A stretch of 64,000 bases of DNA from contig JADDOH010010096.1 of assembly GCA_016648135.1 (NCBI GenBank), positions 1 to 64,000 of the forward strand, given 5' to 3'. This DNA comes from Agrypnia vestita (Eukaryota > Arthropoda > Insecta > Trichoptera > Phryganeidae). This document shows, one piece after another, positions 33,551 through 43,352 of this stretch. The position numbers and the translations under genes are program-made. Every line of letters begins with the position of its first letter. The first letter of the stretch is position 1. The notes under the pieces are model-generated. The model was given only the letters and a program-made list of their open reading frames with translations. It had not been told where the DNA came from and searched no databases.

Positions 33551-33587
33551 TACTAATGTTTTGTTTTTCTTTATTGTTGCAGGTAAG
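33551..33587 (+). promoter_or_regulatory. Juxtaposed acceptor and donor: candidate recursive splice site
   Basis: TACTAAT branch-point word at 33551-33557, a pyrimidine-rich run, TTGCAG ending at 33582, then GTAAGA from 33583. Acceptor followed immediately by donor is the hallmark of recursive (ratcheting) splice sites known from long Drosophila introns. It lies 1.5 kb into the intron after the host exon, on the same strand. The alternative is a normal acceptor for the small exon described next. Confidence 0.5.
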
Positions 33588-33651
33588 ATGCCGGTCATTT
33601 ATTTTCAACAAACGCGTTTCTACGATTGGACACCCAATAAATATCTGGTAA
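33583..33651 (+). CDS. Alternative reading: 69-nt terminal coding exon in phase with the host exon
   Basis: If the AG at 33581-33582 is used as an ordinary acceptor, the phase-0 frame from the exon at 31280-32068 continues as VRCRSFIFNKRVSTIGHPIN, then IW and a TAA stop at 33649. AATAAA-type signals follow at about 33635 and 33779. The 22 residues are basic and show no recognisable domain. A weaker donor (CTG|GTAAAA at about 33647) would permit an internal exon instead. Because the first bases are GTAAG, this and the recursive splice site reading compete. Confidence 0.3.
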   Translation, partial: VRCRSFIFNKRVSTIGHPINIW

Positions 33652-33719
33652 AATTTATAATATTTATTTTTTGCATGCTTTCTCTGTTCTACGCATACGA
33701 GTAACCATAATTTGACCAT

Positions 33720-34310
33720 AAACTGTCAGAGGTGCAATTTCCCAGTCGACAGCTGATCGCGTCGCGCGTCACACAGCGAATAAAATTTACAACGTGTCAA
33801 ACCATAAACTTGCTTTACGATTTGAGCTCCCCACCCTCGCATCCCTTATTGCGAAGTGAAGAGGAATATAAAATGCCCTTAATGAAATAAAAGGACGCCT
33901 TCAGATCATTTCGGAGCACATCAAAGACTCGGTTTACCCTTAAAGATATCACTTCCCCTTGACATCCAATTAAGGCTTTAGTAGCGATGGGTAGAACTAA
34001 TTAACTGCGGGCTAGAGACCGGTAGCTCCGCTCTCGCGCTGCTGTGTACTCCTGCACCCTCTTCAGCGACAGCCTCCGAGAGGATCTCGGCCATTGTGCG
34101 AACCCCGGCTATTAACACCCCGGTACTTTGCTCTCTGCGAAGAACATCTCGCGAGATATATTGTCTCGCGAGCGACCCCGCGTCGCCGCCATCAACTTGG
34201 GTAATTAAAAGCCCATGTTTCATGTCGTCTTCCCTTGCATACTTCCTCCGTGAAATTTCATATTAACCCTAAAGCCTCGGTCCAAATTTCAAACAACTAG
34301 GTGAAGAGAA
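33720..34310. other. Unique GC-richer island downstream of the putative exon
   Basis: No repeat copies; contains CAGCTGATCGCGTCGCGCGT, AAATGCCCTTAATGAAATAA, TAGAACTAATTAACTGCGGG and TCTCGCGAGATATATTGTCT (CTCGCGAG palindrome, repeated as TCTCGCGAGCG). An 81-codon minus frame is compositional. It is a candidate intronic or downstream regulatory element. Confidence 0.35.
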
Positions 34311-34607
34311 TCTCAGGAATACAAAAGTACTGTCATTCAAAACCAAATATTTACTAATATTTAAAATATTCAGTTAGTAAATATAATAGGAAACAGGACT
34401 TCATATTTGGAAATTATGAAAAAAAAATTAAAAAGTGTTGTTTTTAATGATTGGGATCCATTTGCTATTAACAGTTAAATTCTTTTTACCTTTCATATTT
34501 ATTTTATTTACTCATGTAAGCATACAAATATTTTTAAAAAGAAACACAGTTAAAATCATTATAATAAATTAAGCGTTGTTTCGTTTACAGAGTGGAAATT
34601 CATGATT

Positions 34608-34831
34608 AACACAATGATTTATACACAAAGTTTTATTCCACTAATTTGAGTTATATAAGCCTAAGCGCTTTCGATGGACACAACCATCATTTACATTCTA
34701 TTTGCCGGCCATATTGATTGACAATTAGTTCTAATATTGCCTCTGAAGATGATGGTTGTGTCCATCGAAAGCGCTTAGGCTTACATAACTCAAATTAGTG
34801 GAATAAAACGTTGTGTATAAATCATTGTGTT
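34608..34831. mobile_element. Foldback element with hammerhead-like core
   Basis: Arms 34608-34690 and 34751-34831 are near-perfect reverse complements (AACACAATGATTTATACACA ... TGTGTATAAATCATTGTGTT). The spacer of about 60 bp is unique. The right arm carries an intact hammerhead-like motif; the left arm is cut just before its core. It is non-coding. Confidence 0.85.
34739..34780 (+). ncRNA. Hammerhead-ribozyme-like motif, fully paired
   Basis: Stem I GCCT/AGGC (34739-34742 with 34777-34780), core CTGAAGA, one extra T, stem II GATGG/CCATC with a 6-nt loop, GAA, palindromic AGCGCT stem III, T as position 17. All core positions agree with the hammerhead consensus except for the extra base between the core and stem II. 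Confidence 0.65.
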
Positions 34832-35370
34832 AAAATCATTATATAGGTTAACTTGATTGCGTGCATAATTATTTAAAAAAAAATCTATATCTTCTCTTTT
34901 CCACCGACATTCTTTAGAAGAGGACAGAAATTTACTCTGTCTCAAACATTCCAAAAATTATTTACTTTCCGTATAAAACTTCTCGTAGACGGACGTTCTA
35001 CTAAATAGCGTATCTCTTTCTAATAACTAGAGCACCAGACATTTCGATGGGCTAGTTTTGAAATATAATATTCCAAGACGTCTCGGAGCTACAAATAAAG
35101 CTTATCGCGTACTCTGTGCTTATACTACATGAAATAAGTTCAGGAAAGCTCTAAATTGCATTTATTCCGTCATTCGTTATGTAAAACCCATTTGTGGCTC
35201 TTTGTTAAAGTTACTGTCGAAAATCCAATATATTTCGAACCCTTCTAAATTTTAACCTGAAAATCTCACATCACACAACTTTGATACATTTGATCCATAA
35301 AGAAAATTGCAATTCATGTAAAAAAGAAAGTTTATTTATTTTCTTCTTGGATGAAAATAAAATAATGTAT
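34832..35370. other. Gene-free stretch
   Basis: No supported feature. Confidence 0.35.
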
Positions 35371-35640
35371 CATTGAAAGATTTGGAAGACACTTCGTGGT
35401 GCAACATTATATTTTAAAATATGTTTTACTTTACTTTGTAATTTACACACACAATATGAGTTATTAAATTACTACTAACCCTCTCATCATCAGGTATAGA
35501 TAATAACTTTATTATCTATACCTGATGACGAGAGGGACTGCTCCTCTCGAAACTATAGTAGTAATTTAATAACTCATATTGTGTGTGTGTATTACAAAGT
35601 AAAGTAAAGCATATTTTAAACAAAGTTATGTATTTATTTA
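35371..35640. mobile_element. Foldback element from PLE terminal repeats
   Basis: Left arm 35412-35477 and right arm 35557-35626 are inverted copies (TTTACTTTACTTTGTAATTT, ACACACAATATGAGTTATTA). The outer left part CATTGAAAGATTTGGAAGAC matches 11741 in the PLE fragment with endonuclease, so the family is assigned to Penelope-like elements. Confidence 0.8.
35519..35563 (+). ncRNA. Hammerhead-ribozyme-like motif, fully paired
   Basis: Stem I TAC/GTA, core CTGATGA, extra C, stem II GAGAGG/CCTCTC with a 7-nt loop, GAA, 8-nt palindromic stem III ACTATAGT, A as position 17. Confidence 0.65.
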
Positions 35641-36424
35641 TTAAAAAAAGAAAACAGAATTGCGAACACGGAATATATGTCACATCAATATTCTTACTAT
35701 TTTAAAACATAGCATGTTGCTTGTTCTATAAAAATAAGACTCACTTGCTAGTCTCCGGGAATGGTCTCGGACCACCGACCTCCGGATCATTAGGGGAGTA
35801 TCTTAAACACTAGACGAGATTCCAACCGGAACTCCAATCACGGCTCTTATGTTATACAAACGGGTACTCTACCAATCGATCGTGTTAATCGATCGATTTA
35901 ATTTATTAAATCGATACAAAGTGAATCGATTTAATAAATTAAAAGCCAGGAAAGCCTGGCAGTAATCAGCCATCGATATTTGTGATTTACTATTATCAAT
36001 GTACTAAAATATGTGAATAATTGTATTTTATCTTGCCATGACAAACATTATTCCAACGAAATGACAGTGCAACTGTAATTCGGTTGGGCTGTAATTTTTT
36101 TTAAATCCGTCCAGTAATAATCTGTCATTTATTTCTTCGTTCGTAAGAATTAATATCGAGTTAATCGAAAATTACTGAGTTTTCCAATAGAAAATAACTA
36201 ATAGCTATTACCCAATCATACCCTTTGATGTACACTTTCTCTCCGAAATAATTAGTGTTCGGATGTCATTGTCGATTACCTGGTTCAAAATAATTAGCCA
36301 TTTGATATTACAGCCGGCTGGCTACCTATCACTTTATAATTAGTATTGAAAAACACGATTTTTCATTTAATAACATAAAATAATTATTCTCTGAGTATTA
36401 TAGCCATTTATATAACATAATATT
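35641..36424. other. Gene-free stretch with a local palindrome at 35886-35942
   Basis: ATCGATTTAATTTATTAAAT and AATCGATTTAATAAATTAAA form a small foldback around ACAAAGTG. Otherwise nothing was recognised. Confidence 0.4.
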
Positions 36425-36945
36425 ATTCATTATAACATAATGATATTCTGCGATGACAATCTTAATCTGAAACTTCGACAGCGACTGGTCAAATGTTATA
36501 TATGGTCAGTCCTGCTGTACGGAGTGGAATCGTGGACCCTCAAAGTGAGTAGCATGAACCGGCTGGAGGCGTTCGAAATGTGGATACATCGGAGAATGCT
36601 CCGGATACCCTGGACGGATATGGTCAGCAACACAAGAGTTCTTCAAAGAGCTAGAGTGAATAGAGAGTTGCTGACAAATATCAAAATCCGAAAGGTATCG
36701 TATTTGGGTCATGTGCTCAGAGGAGAAAAATACGAATTGCTCCACCTGATTCTTATGGGCAAGATAGAGGGTCGTAGAGGTGTTGGAAGGAGACAAATTT
36801 CCTGGCTCCGCAATATACGCGACTGGACGGGCATAAGAAGTGTTGGAGAGCTGTTTCGTGCTGCCCAGGACAGGGACGCTTTCTCTCGGGTGATAGTCAA
36901 CGTTGGGGGGACCTGACATGACACCAAAAGAAGAAGAAGATATAA
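36425..36945 (+). mobile_element. RTE-like LINE 3' end
   Basis: A plus-strand RT C-terminal open frame (next entry) is followed directly by ACATGACACCAAAAGAAGAA and GAAGATATAAC. A stop codon shortly before a short AAGAAGAAG tail is typical of RTE-type elements. The 5' part is truncated near 36430. Confidence 0.8.
36440..36916 (+). pseudogene. RTE-like reverse transcriptase C-terminal domain, intact frame but 5'-truncated
   Basis: 158 codons without interruption: LRQRLVKCYIWSVLLYGVES, WTL, RLEAFEMWIHRRMLRIPWTD, VRELLTNIK-type segment, RKVSYLGHVLRGEKYEL, GKIEGRRGVGRRQISWLRN and LFRAAQDRDAF. This is the thumb and terminal region of insect endonuclease/reverse-transcriptase polyproteins (YG.E.W.L, W..RRMLRI.W.D, LGH..R, GRR..SWL.N). 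The polymerase motifs and the APE endonuclease are missing. The lack of internal stops or frameshifts points to a recent insertion. Confidence 0.8.
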
Positions 36946-37640
36946 CATAAAATGATCAATAATAGAGAATTATGACTGATTATAGTATATAATTAATTAA
37001 GAATTACGTATTACTAACAAGAATCTTGTATAAAATAATGAATAACTAGATCGTGTATAAAGTAATTAATAACTGAAAACTGCTAATGAAAATCTTGTAA
37101 AAAAAATAATAGACAGATACTAAAATACTAACGAGAATCTTGTATAAAATAATGAATAACCACATACTAGTGACAATTTTGGTATATAAAATAATTAATA
37201 ACTAGACACTTCTAACGATAATCGTACCTATCTTATTAATTTAACGAATAAAAGGGCATTACTGTCGGTTTGAATAAATGAAATTTTAGTAGGTAAAACA
37301 ATGAATAACCAAATATTATAATCGATTATCTAATGTTTAAAATAATATGTATTGGGATATTTGTGGTCGGCTGTGCAGCAGAAAATCCTTATTAACGAGT
37401 TACTACTCTGGAATATCTGACATAGACATGAAATTAATTTATATTCCCTTTGAAAGTAGAATTAGGGGAGGGAGTGATCCCGGAAAGGAGTATCAAAACT
37501 TTCCAGGAACACGCATTCTTGTTCCCTCTCTCTATATGAAGAAAGTTGTAAGATAATTAATCAATATTGAGAAACTTTTTGAACGATTTGCTGCTTAATA
37601 TTCAGCTTTAAATTGTTTTCACAATATAACACAGTACATA
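36946..37640. other. AT-rich stretch with loosely repeated TTGTATAAAATAATGAATAA words
   Basis: Between 37010 and 37330 a unit of about 60 bp resembling ACTAACGAGAATCTTGTATA plus AAATAATGAATAACTAG recurs several times with heavy divergence, an old degenerate tandem array. No gene was recognised. Confidence 0.45.
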
Positions 37641-37870
37641 TATTAAAGAAAACACATTATTATTATGAATTTACAATTAAAAAGAGACTACATATACGGT
37701 CGAAAAATTTTCGTTAACTTACCAGACTGCCGTGGCGAAATTGGATAATGCGCCATCCCCGGATAGAACGGAGGTCCGTTGGTTCGAATCCCGGTGGCAG
37801 TTAAAATATTTTTTCGTTAATTTAGATTTTCTGTATGTCTTTTCTAATTGATTAATAAAAATGTATTTAA
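37641..37870 (+). mobile_element. tRNA-headed SINE-like repeat
   Basis: AAAAAGAGACTACATATACG, GTCGAAAAATTTTCGTTAAC, then the tRNA-like segment, then ATATTTTTTCGTTAATTTAG, ATTTTCTGTATGTCTTTTCT and AATTGATTAATAAA match 47640-47785 block by block. The second copy has a diverged tRNA part and goes on into a PLE-like hammerhead tail. This copy lacks the hammerhead. Confidence 0.65.
37726..37801 (+). tRNA. tRNA-like sequence (probable SINE head; Pol III A and B boxes intact)
   Basis: 76 nt. The acceptor arms ACTGCCG and TGGCAGT pair over 7 bp (one G-T). A box TGGCGAAATTGG at 37733-37744 and B box GGTTCGAATCC at 37781-37791 match the Pol III consensus. GGATAATGCGCC resembles the D arm of Arg tRNAs. 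The anticodon stem pairs imperfectly, and the anticodon cannot be assigned. The shared flanks with 47640-47785 favour a tRNA-derived SINE over a working tRNA gene. Confidence 0.45.
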
Positions 37871-38459
37871 CACTATACAACTAATTAGACGGAATACAAT
37901 ACTAGATTGTGGTGGGTACTAGTATACTGCCTCTTATTGTTACTATGATTGCATATTATTATTCTAATAGGATAAACATAGGATACCTTAAAATATGTTT
38001 CACTCTACTTAGAACGAATTGTATCAATTTGATTCTAGGTGGCGACGACAGTTTAAATTTGGTTTAAACTGTGAATCTCGTTCAAGCCGATGCGCGTGTG
38101 CGCGATTTTTGACATGTCGTTAAATTCGTTTTTATTACATTTATCGTTAAATTTCATTAAAATCGTTTTTATTAAATTTATTATTAAAGTGACAGTAATA
38201 GCTTACCCTATCCACAATTCAAGAAACACTACTACAGTACCGACACATCACCTGCCCACCTCTTCTTCTATCACTTATTGTCACTTTAGACTAAGTTCTT
38301 GAATATTTTATACGCAAAATGTTTATTTACGACGAGATTGCCATCGATGATACCATAAAATGTTTGATTTTTATGTTGTTGATATATTTTGTTTGATATA
38401 TTTTCAAAAACACCTACGTCAAAGACTAAATTATAGTGTCAATTTTGATAGTCTTTTTG
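37871..38459. other. Gene-free stretch
   Basis: No supported feature. Confidence 0.35.
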
Positions 38460-38703
38460 TTTTCTTTTATTCTAATGAAATAAGAGTGGTCACCGCGGAG
38501 GACCTTTTTTTTTCGGCACTCGATAGAACCCAAGAATTTTCCGCCGATTTAGAATATTTTTTTATAAAAAAAATTAACATATTTTTAAAAATATGTTCTT
38601 TCATGTAGAAATGATACCAATACCATAATTCATATCGGTTTTCTTTAAAAAATCACAAAAATTGCCTTTTTTCGTGCTTCGTAGGTAGGTATTCTCCCTT
38701 AAT
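38460..38703 (+). repeat. Repeat family D copy (inverse of 8100-8345)
   Basis: See the 8100-8345 copy. Shared words run from GTGGTCACCGCGGAGGACCT to CTTCGTAGGTAGGT. The open stretch VVTAEDLFF is kept in the same frame, with an indel right after it. Confidence 0.75.
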
Positions 38704-39318
38704 AAAAGTGCTCTCTGGACGACTGTGAAGTCTGTCAAGTCACTCGTAATTAACTCGTCAAAGTACAGGAGTACGTATGTGTAATATTAGCTCTCACTAC
38801 TCACACGAAGCCCTCCAGGATATGAATAATCGAAACTCTCGCAAGGGCCTTTTGCCGAAGCCTCTTCGCAGGGGGAATCAACCCTCCAAAGGACTGTCGT
38901 TAAGTACACCGCTCCTCCAGTTAGAGAGTTATTACGTATACATAGAATTAAGGCTTGAATTAATTTGATTTTCTTCCTGTTTAATTAAGTGAAGGCATTT
39001 TCCCCGAGGACACGCTAAAACGGGCCTTAAATACTTGTAACTTAATTCTGTATAACGAAGCCTCACCGGCAAAGCCTTCGTATTATTACAGTCCGTCTAA
39101 AAAATAAACCTTTTTCTGACAAACATTTTTCTTTTGACACGCAATATGCTTGTTAAAAGGTTGACTGTTTACAGACGGACGCCGAATCAACGCACGCACC
39201 CTGAATCTACCGGCGTGCAAGTGTCGCTGTTCGTTTAGTACAATCTACCTAATATTAGTATATTTTTTTTGCATTAACTAAACTCTCATTACATTTAAGC
39301 AGCAGCGGCAGCATTAAC
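38704..39318. other. Unique balanced-composition stretch
   Basis: CACTCGTAATTAACTCGTCA, TTTTGCCGAAGCCTCTTCGC and GACGCCGAATCAACGCACGC occur in non-repeated sequence without a usable frame. Regulatory function is possible but unsupported. Confidence 0.3.
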
Positions 39319-39546
39319 AAACAGTGGAACTTCGATATTAGCAACAAAGATATTTGTAATTTATAGAAATTAACTCTGTGTACACCACTTTTTTATTGAA
39401 AAAAATTCAACATGTTTCATAGCCAATGGCTTCTTCAGAATAACAAATGTACAAAAAAAAACAGTGCAACTTCGATATCAGCAACAAAGATATTTGTAAT
39501 TTATAAAAAATAACTTTGTACACACCACTTTTTTACTGAAAAAAAT

Positions 39547-39583
39547 TCAACATGTTTCAAAGCCAAAGGCTTCTTCATCAGGA
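39547..39583 (-). ncRNA. Hammerhead-ribozyme-like motif
   Basis: Minus strand: intact CTGATGA, extra A, stem II AAGCC/GGCTT extended by G-T, GAA, palindromic ACATGT, T. Stem I is reduced to two pairs (TC/GA). Confidence 0.5.
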
Positions 39584-39779
39584 TAACAAATATACAAAAT
39601 TAAATTTTAAAATCGAAATATAGTTAATCAAAATATAAAAAAATTATATATGGAAAATGAATAATAATAAAGTACCTACGTAACATTAAAATAAATTTAA
39701 AAGATAGCTATTTGTAAAAATGACCTGGTTATTTATAATATTCAATTTACTGTTAACACTTTTTCTTATTTCTAAAATT

Positions 39780-39939
39780 TCTAATTTATCAAACTGTGAT
39801 TCTGTATAATTTGTATGTAAAATTTGTAAACCTTGTTAATATCAAAAGAATGATCCATAGCCGAAAGATGGTTAGCAAATTCAGATTAATTATTACTATT
39901 TAAACACCTCAAGTGTTCCTTAACTCTAACTTCAAAATT
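39780..39939 (-). pseudogene. GIY-YIG endonuclease fragment of a Penelope-like element
   Basis: Minus-strand translation: NFEVRVKEHLRCLNSNN, stop, SEFANHLSAMDHSFDINK. It aligns with RIKEHLRCLKNNNFSEFANH of the 12079-12234 remnant. Internal stops show that it is dead. The upstream half, including GIY and YIG, is missing. Confidence 0.65.
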
Positions 39940-39960
39940 TTTTATTTTAATATTTGTGGT

Positions 39961-40889
39961 GATAGTGATGAAGATAATAAAGGCGAATACTAAATATCAA
40001 ATATAAAATCTACACCATTAAAAATGACGGTATTCAATTTATTTTAAAGATAAGTTTTATAATTTGAATAACATTATTAGTCTTCATTAATTAATGTTAT
40101 TAATTCATTAAGTAATGTTATAAATTTTGTTTTGATAATAGTTTTTCACTGTAACATTTCTGGTACAGTAATAATTTTACCCCTCTCTTACAACTGAAAC
40201 GAAGAACTACTTCGGGAACTTAAATTAAAACTTTCTCAGAAAAAACAAAAGTTCTATGATCGTGATTCTAAATGAATAAAACAGTCGGATCTCTCTCAAT
40301 TCTACCTTTTTCAAATAGGATGTTGATTTTACAATAGGTCGTTTTAACTTACTGACATACAGATTACCTCCATGTGTCCGCCCCCTAAAGTATTACGGTC
40401 ACTCCATTAATTCCAATTTCAGTTTGTTTTCATATAGTAGAGCCTTCCGTTTATTCCAGCTGCTCCGGATATGCTGGGACAGTTGTAAACTGTAACCACC
40501 AAAAGAATAGACATTTTACTAATCAAATGGCGTTCAGTCTAAGTAAGACATCGATCGATAATTCGTGGAAAACCATCGACGTTTTTTATAATTTCTCCTT
40601 GCATTTTCAACCCTTTTTTTAAACTTTACACCGAATTTTTATAATGTACAATGGTCTCTGGAAACAAAATTAAATTATACATACGTTCTTACTCTTGTTC
40701 TGTACTCTGCCAAACTCTTGTATCGATCAAAAATAGTCAAGAACTATATTTTACATGTCACATCAAAGTATTTATGATTCGTATAACATTTTTATATTTT
40801 TTCTAAGGAAGCAAACACATAAGAATAATAATATAGGTAAATTTTTAGTCGATAATAAATATAAGGATGATAAATTTAGCCATTCTGGT
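39961..40889. other. Gene-free AT-rich stretch
   Basis: No supported feature. Confidence 0.35.
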
Positions 40890-40899
40890 GTATATTCAT

Positions 40900-41264
40900 A
40901 GAAATACAACGATTGTCCTGCGTTTTATATAGGGAAGACATCGCGTAATGTAAAAATTAGAGTACTTGCGATGTTTAAAAAGTAGTGCGTTCTCAGAATT
41001 TGTAAACCATTTAATTGAAGAAGACCACACATTCAGTAAAGTTCAGAAGTTAGTATTATTCATAAAAAACGGAATAGATAGTAGATTAGATAATTTATAG
41101 GCATTAGAGATAAGAAAAGTCATTAATATGAATCGTAAAATCATTAATAATCAGGTAAACTTATCTTTTAGTCCACTTTTAAATATGTTCCCTCTTAATA
41201 TTCCCTGCGCATTCCCACCTCCTACCCCCACTATTGGCACTCCGTCCTTTCACACTGATGTATG
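40900..41264 (+). pseudogene. GIY-YIG endonuclease C-terminal region, one frameshift and one stop
   Basis: The first frame gives YNDCPAFYIGKTSRNVKIRV (C....YIGKT.R....R, the YIG half of GIY-YIG). After a frameshift near 40968 the frame continues LRCLKSSAFSEFVNHLIEED, HTFSKVQ, then a stop, ALEIRKVIN, IINNQVNLSFSPLLNMFPLN and a proline-rich tail to a TGA at 41264. The order YIG.T.R - EHLRCLK..AFSEF..HL - LE..KAIN - SPLLN is that of Penelope-type polyproteins after the RT. It is not functional. Confidence 0.8.
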
Positions 41265-41311
41265 ACTAGTATATAAGCACATAATTTTTGAATGTTTAGT
41301 TAGTTAAGATT

Positions 41312-41350
41312 CACCCTGAAGAAGCTACGATCGTAGCGAAACCTGGCTGG
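41312..41350 (+). ncRNA. Hammerhead-like motif downstream of PLE endonuclease
   Basis: CACC, CTGAAGA core, extra A, perfect stem II GCTAC/GTAGC with GATC loop, GAA, then ACCTGGCTGG. Stem III and stem I do not close cleanly, so cleavage is doubtful. Confidence 0.45.
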
Positions 41351-41496
41351 AATCGACAATAAATATAAGTTGTGTTTAACCAAAATATTTTTATTTATTT
41401 GACATATTTTATATGTTACTCACACGACCTTAGCACAGGCAACCTGCTGATAAATCAAATCGACGATCCGCACAGTCCGACATCCGTTAGTAGATA

Positions 41497-41572
41497 CACA
41501 ACACAACATAAAAGTGTTGTGTTGTGTATCTACTACACAACACAACACTTGTGTTGTGTAGTAGATACAACA
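41497..41572. repeat. Nested palindromes of ACACAACAC and AGTAGATAC words
   Basis: AGTAGATACACAACACAACA, loop, GTGTTGTGTTGTGTATCTAC and then ACACAACACAACACTTGTGT, TGTGTAGTAGATAC. Three alternating inverted copies can form stacked hairpins. Confidence 0.8.
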
Positions 41573-41698
41573 TCCTGCTTTCGATGCGGTACTGCAATCC
41601 AGTACTAACAACATAACACAAACATGGAGACACCCTGACTTCGGTAAGGTATTGCAAGGAATACTTAACCTACAATTCAACACACACTCATCACATCA

Positions 41699-41739
41699 GC
41701 CCTGATGATGGACCCTGCAATGGGATCCGAAACGTTGGC
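41699..41739 (+). ncRNA. Hammerhead-ribozyme-like motif
   Basis: Stem I GCC/GGC, CTGATGA, extra T, stem II GGACCC/GGGATCC with one bulged A, GAA, palindromic ACGT, T. The core is intact. Confidence 0.6.
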
Positions 41740-41810
41740 CAGAGAGGTCATATATACACGGCAGAATATCCCAGAAAAGAATATACACAGAAGATGTTGA
41801 GTGTGGTGAT

Positions 41811-43136
41811 TACATTCTTCGTTCCAAAGCGGCCAACAGAATCGCTTATTGTTCATTTCTTCCCCCGGCCTTCCCCATCGATTATAATAAGGAAAGTACG
41901 TACAGAGTCCCTCCCTAACCGCGGGAGGGTACATATCCGAAGAACGCCGTCGTTGTAGAAACCAAAATTCCATACGAAATAAAAGGGCAGGTCCATACGA
42001 AACAAAATCCATTTCTGCATGAGTTATGACATGCAAATTAGGAAATTTAGAATTTTCCATAACATTTGAAGGAAATCATTCGTAAATGCAACATTCCTAT
42101 AAACAAATAAACCTTAGTTCGCATCGTAGAATCAACACCTACGCCCTGCGCTGCAACTGAAGCAAAACGCTACGACGCGGTGTAGACTTGTAGACACAGT
42201 GGAGAGAATTTTCCGCTTTCAGTATTATTTTTCGCATCTCATCAAATTTTCTTTGATGACTTACGCAAACAGAATAATTAGGATTTTGTAAATTCAGCTA
42301 AACTGAAATTACACAAAATCATTCAAAACAAAAATTATTAAGACGCTTTTTATGTGCGAAAGTAATTTTTACATTAGTGTACTTAAATTAATTAATACGT
42401 GAGTTTTGAAAATTGTAAATTAAATACGTTGATATTCGAAGTGTTGCAGCCCAACTTTATTATAGAATTATATGTTTAGGTATTGTACCTTACCTCATTG
42501 TTTAATATTTTCTTCCAAAATAAAAATGGGAGTATGATACTTAATATTCTCATACTTTATTGTTTTTTTATATGAGTTAAGATATAGACTACGTGCCGTA
42601 CATCTATCATGTAATTATTTTTCGTTTAATAGTACGGTATGCATTATGATTTGAAAAGTATTTCAGATTTATTAAAATGTTTTTTTTAAATTCTATACAG
42701 AAAGTAATAAACATTTTGACGTACGTGGTGTCACAAGACACAAATGATCAAGATATGCGCGTGGACGTAATTATTTTGTAATCATCTTATTACGATATGC
42801 ATTGATTTAAAAAGGAGTTAAGAATTATTAATATTTCTTAAATTCTTTACGGAAAATAATAATTCGGCTCAAATAATATAGGAGCATTTGTCAAAATTTA
42901 AAATAAGTAAACATTTTGCAACTCCGCAGCGACCCCTGGATAATCCGCTGGTGCTCGATATCGAAGAATATATAACCATCTATTTTTATCAAAACCTTAC
43001 TGTTTTAGCAATGAATAGGTAAATATGTGACGAAAGTGCAATTTTTACTCGATTTATGTTCAGACGGCAGCTCGCTTACGTCTTGAAAGAGGATGATCTT
43101 TCGACGCAATTTGACACATTCGATAGTTTGTGAAAC
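41811..43136. other. Gene-free stretch
   Basis: A 127-codon minus frame at 41677-42060 overlaps the PLE-like end and has no recognisable domain. The rest is AT-rich with small balanced patches (about 41860-41960, 42120-42200). Confidence 0.35.
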
Positions 43137-43319
43137 GGATGTCCAGCCGAAATAATAAAGGAATAAAGGAAAATGTTAAATTTTCGAGTTTGCAATTCCT
43201 TTATTATTTTTGTATTTCGTTTACTTGTATTGATCTCATTTCAATTAGTATTGATCTCATTTCAATTAGTAATTACGGATGTCCAGCCGAAATAATAAAG
43301 GAATTGCAAACACGAAAAT

Positions 43320-43352
<33 letters not shown>

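Larger units (their letters stand above)
39319..39960 (-). mobile_element. Penelope-like element 3' part with tandem terminal repeats
   Basis: Minus strand. The endonuclease remnant (39780-39939) is followed by a terminal-repeat unit with a hammerhead (39547-39583) and by a second partial unit. AACAGTGGAACTTCGATATT at 39319 and AACAGTGCAACTTCGATATC at 39458 start units about 140 bp apart in the same direction. The first unit has lost part of the hammerhead core. Tandem terminal repeats are a known PLE arrangement. Confidence 0.75.
40890..41390 (+). mobile_element. Penelope-like element 3' end: endonuclease remnant plus terminal repeat
   Basis: Plus-strand order: endonuclease remnant (40900-41264), 50 bp, hammerhead-like motif (41312-41350), then AATCGACAATAAATATAAGT. 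It is the clearest PLE 3' end in the window. Confidence 0.75.
41470..41810 (+). mobile_element. PLE-like element of the CACGGC/GTCACAT family, 5' incomplete
   Basis: CCTGCTTTCGATGCGGTACT, GCAATCCAGTACTAACAAC and CACCCTGACTTCGGTAAGGT match the internal array of 26030-26255. The end GGTCATATATACACGGCAGA, ATATCCCAGAAAAGAATATA matches the right termini of 23449 and 25848. The palindromic AACACAACAC block (41497-41572) is private to this copy. Confidence 0.75.

Noticed and set aside
37726..37801. A working tRNA gene
   Set aside because: Acceptor, A box and B box are good, but the anticodon stem is imperfect and flanks are shared with the repeat at 47640-47785, so a SINE head is more likely.
41677..42060. 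127-codon minus-strand open frame
   Set aside because: Its end is the antisense of the PLE-like terminal region and the remainder has no family resemblance.
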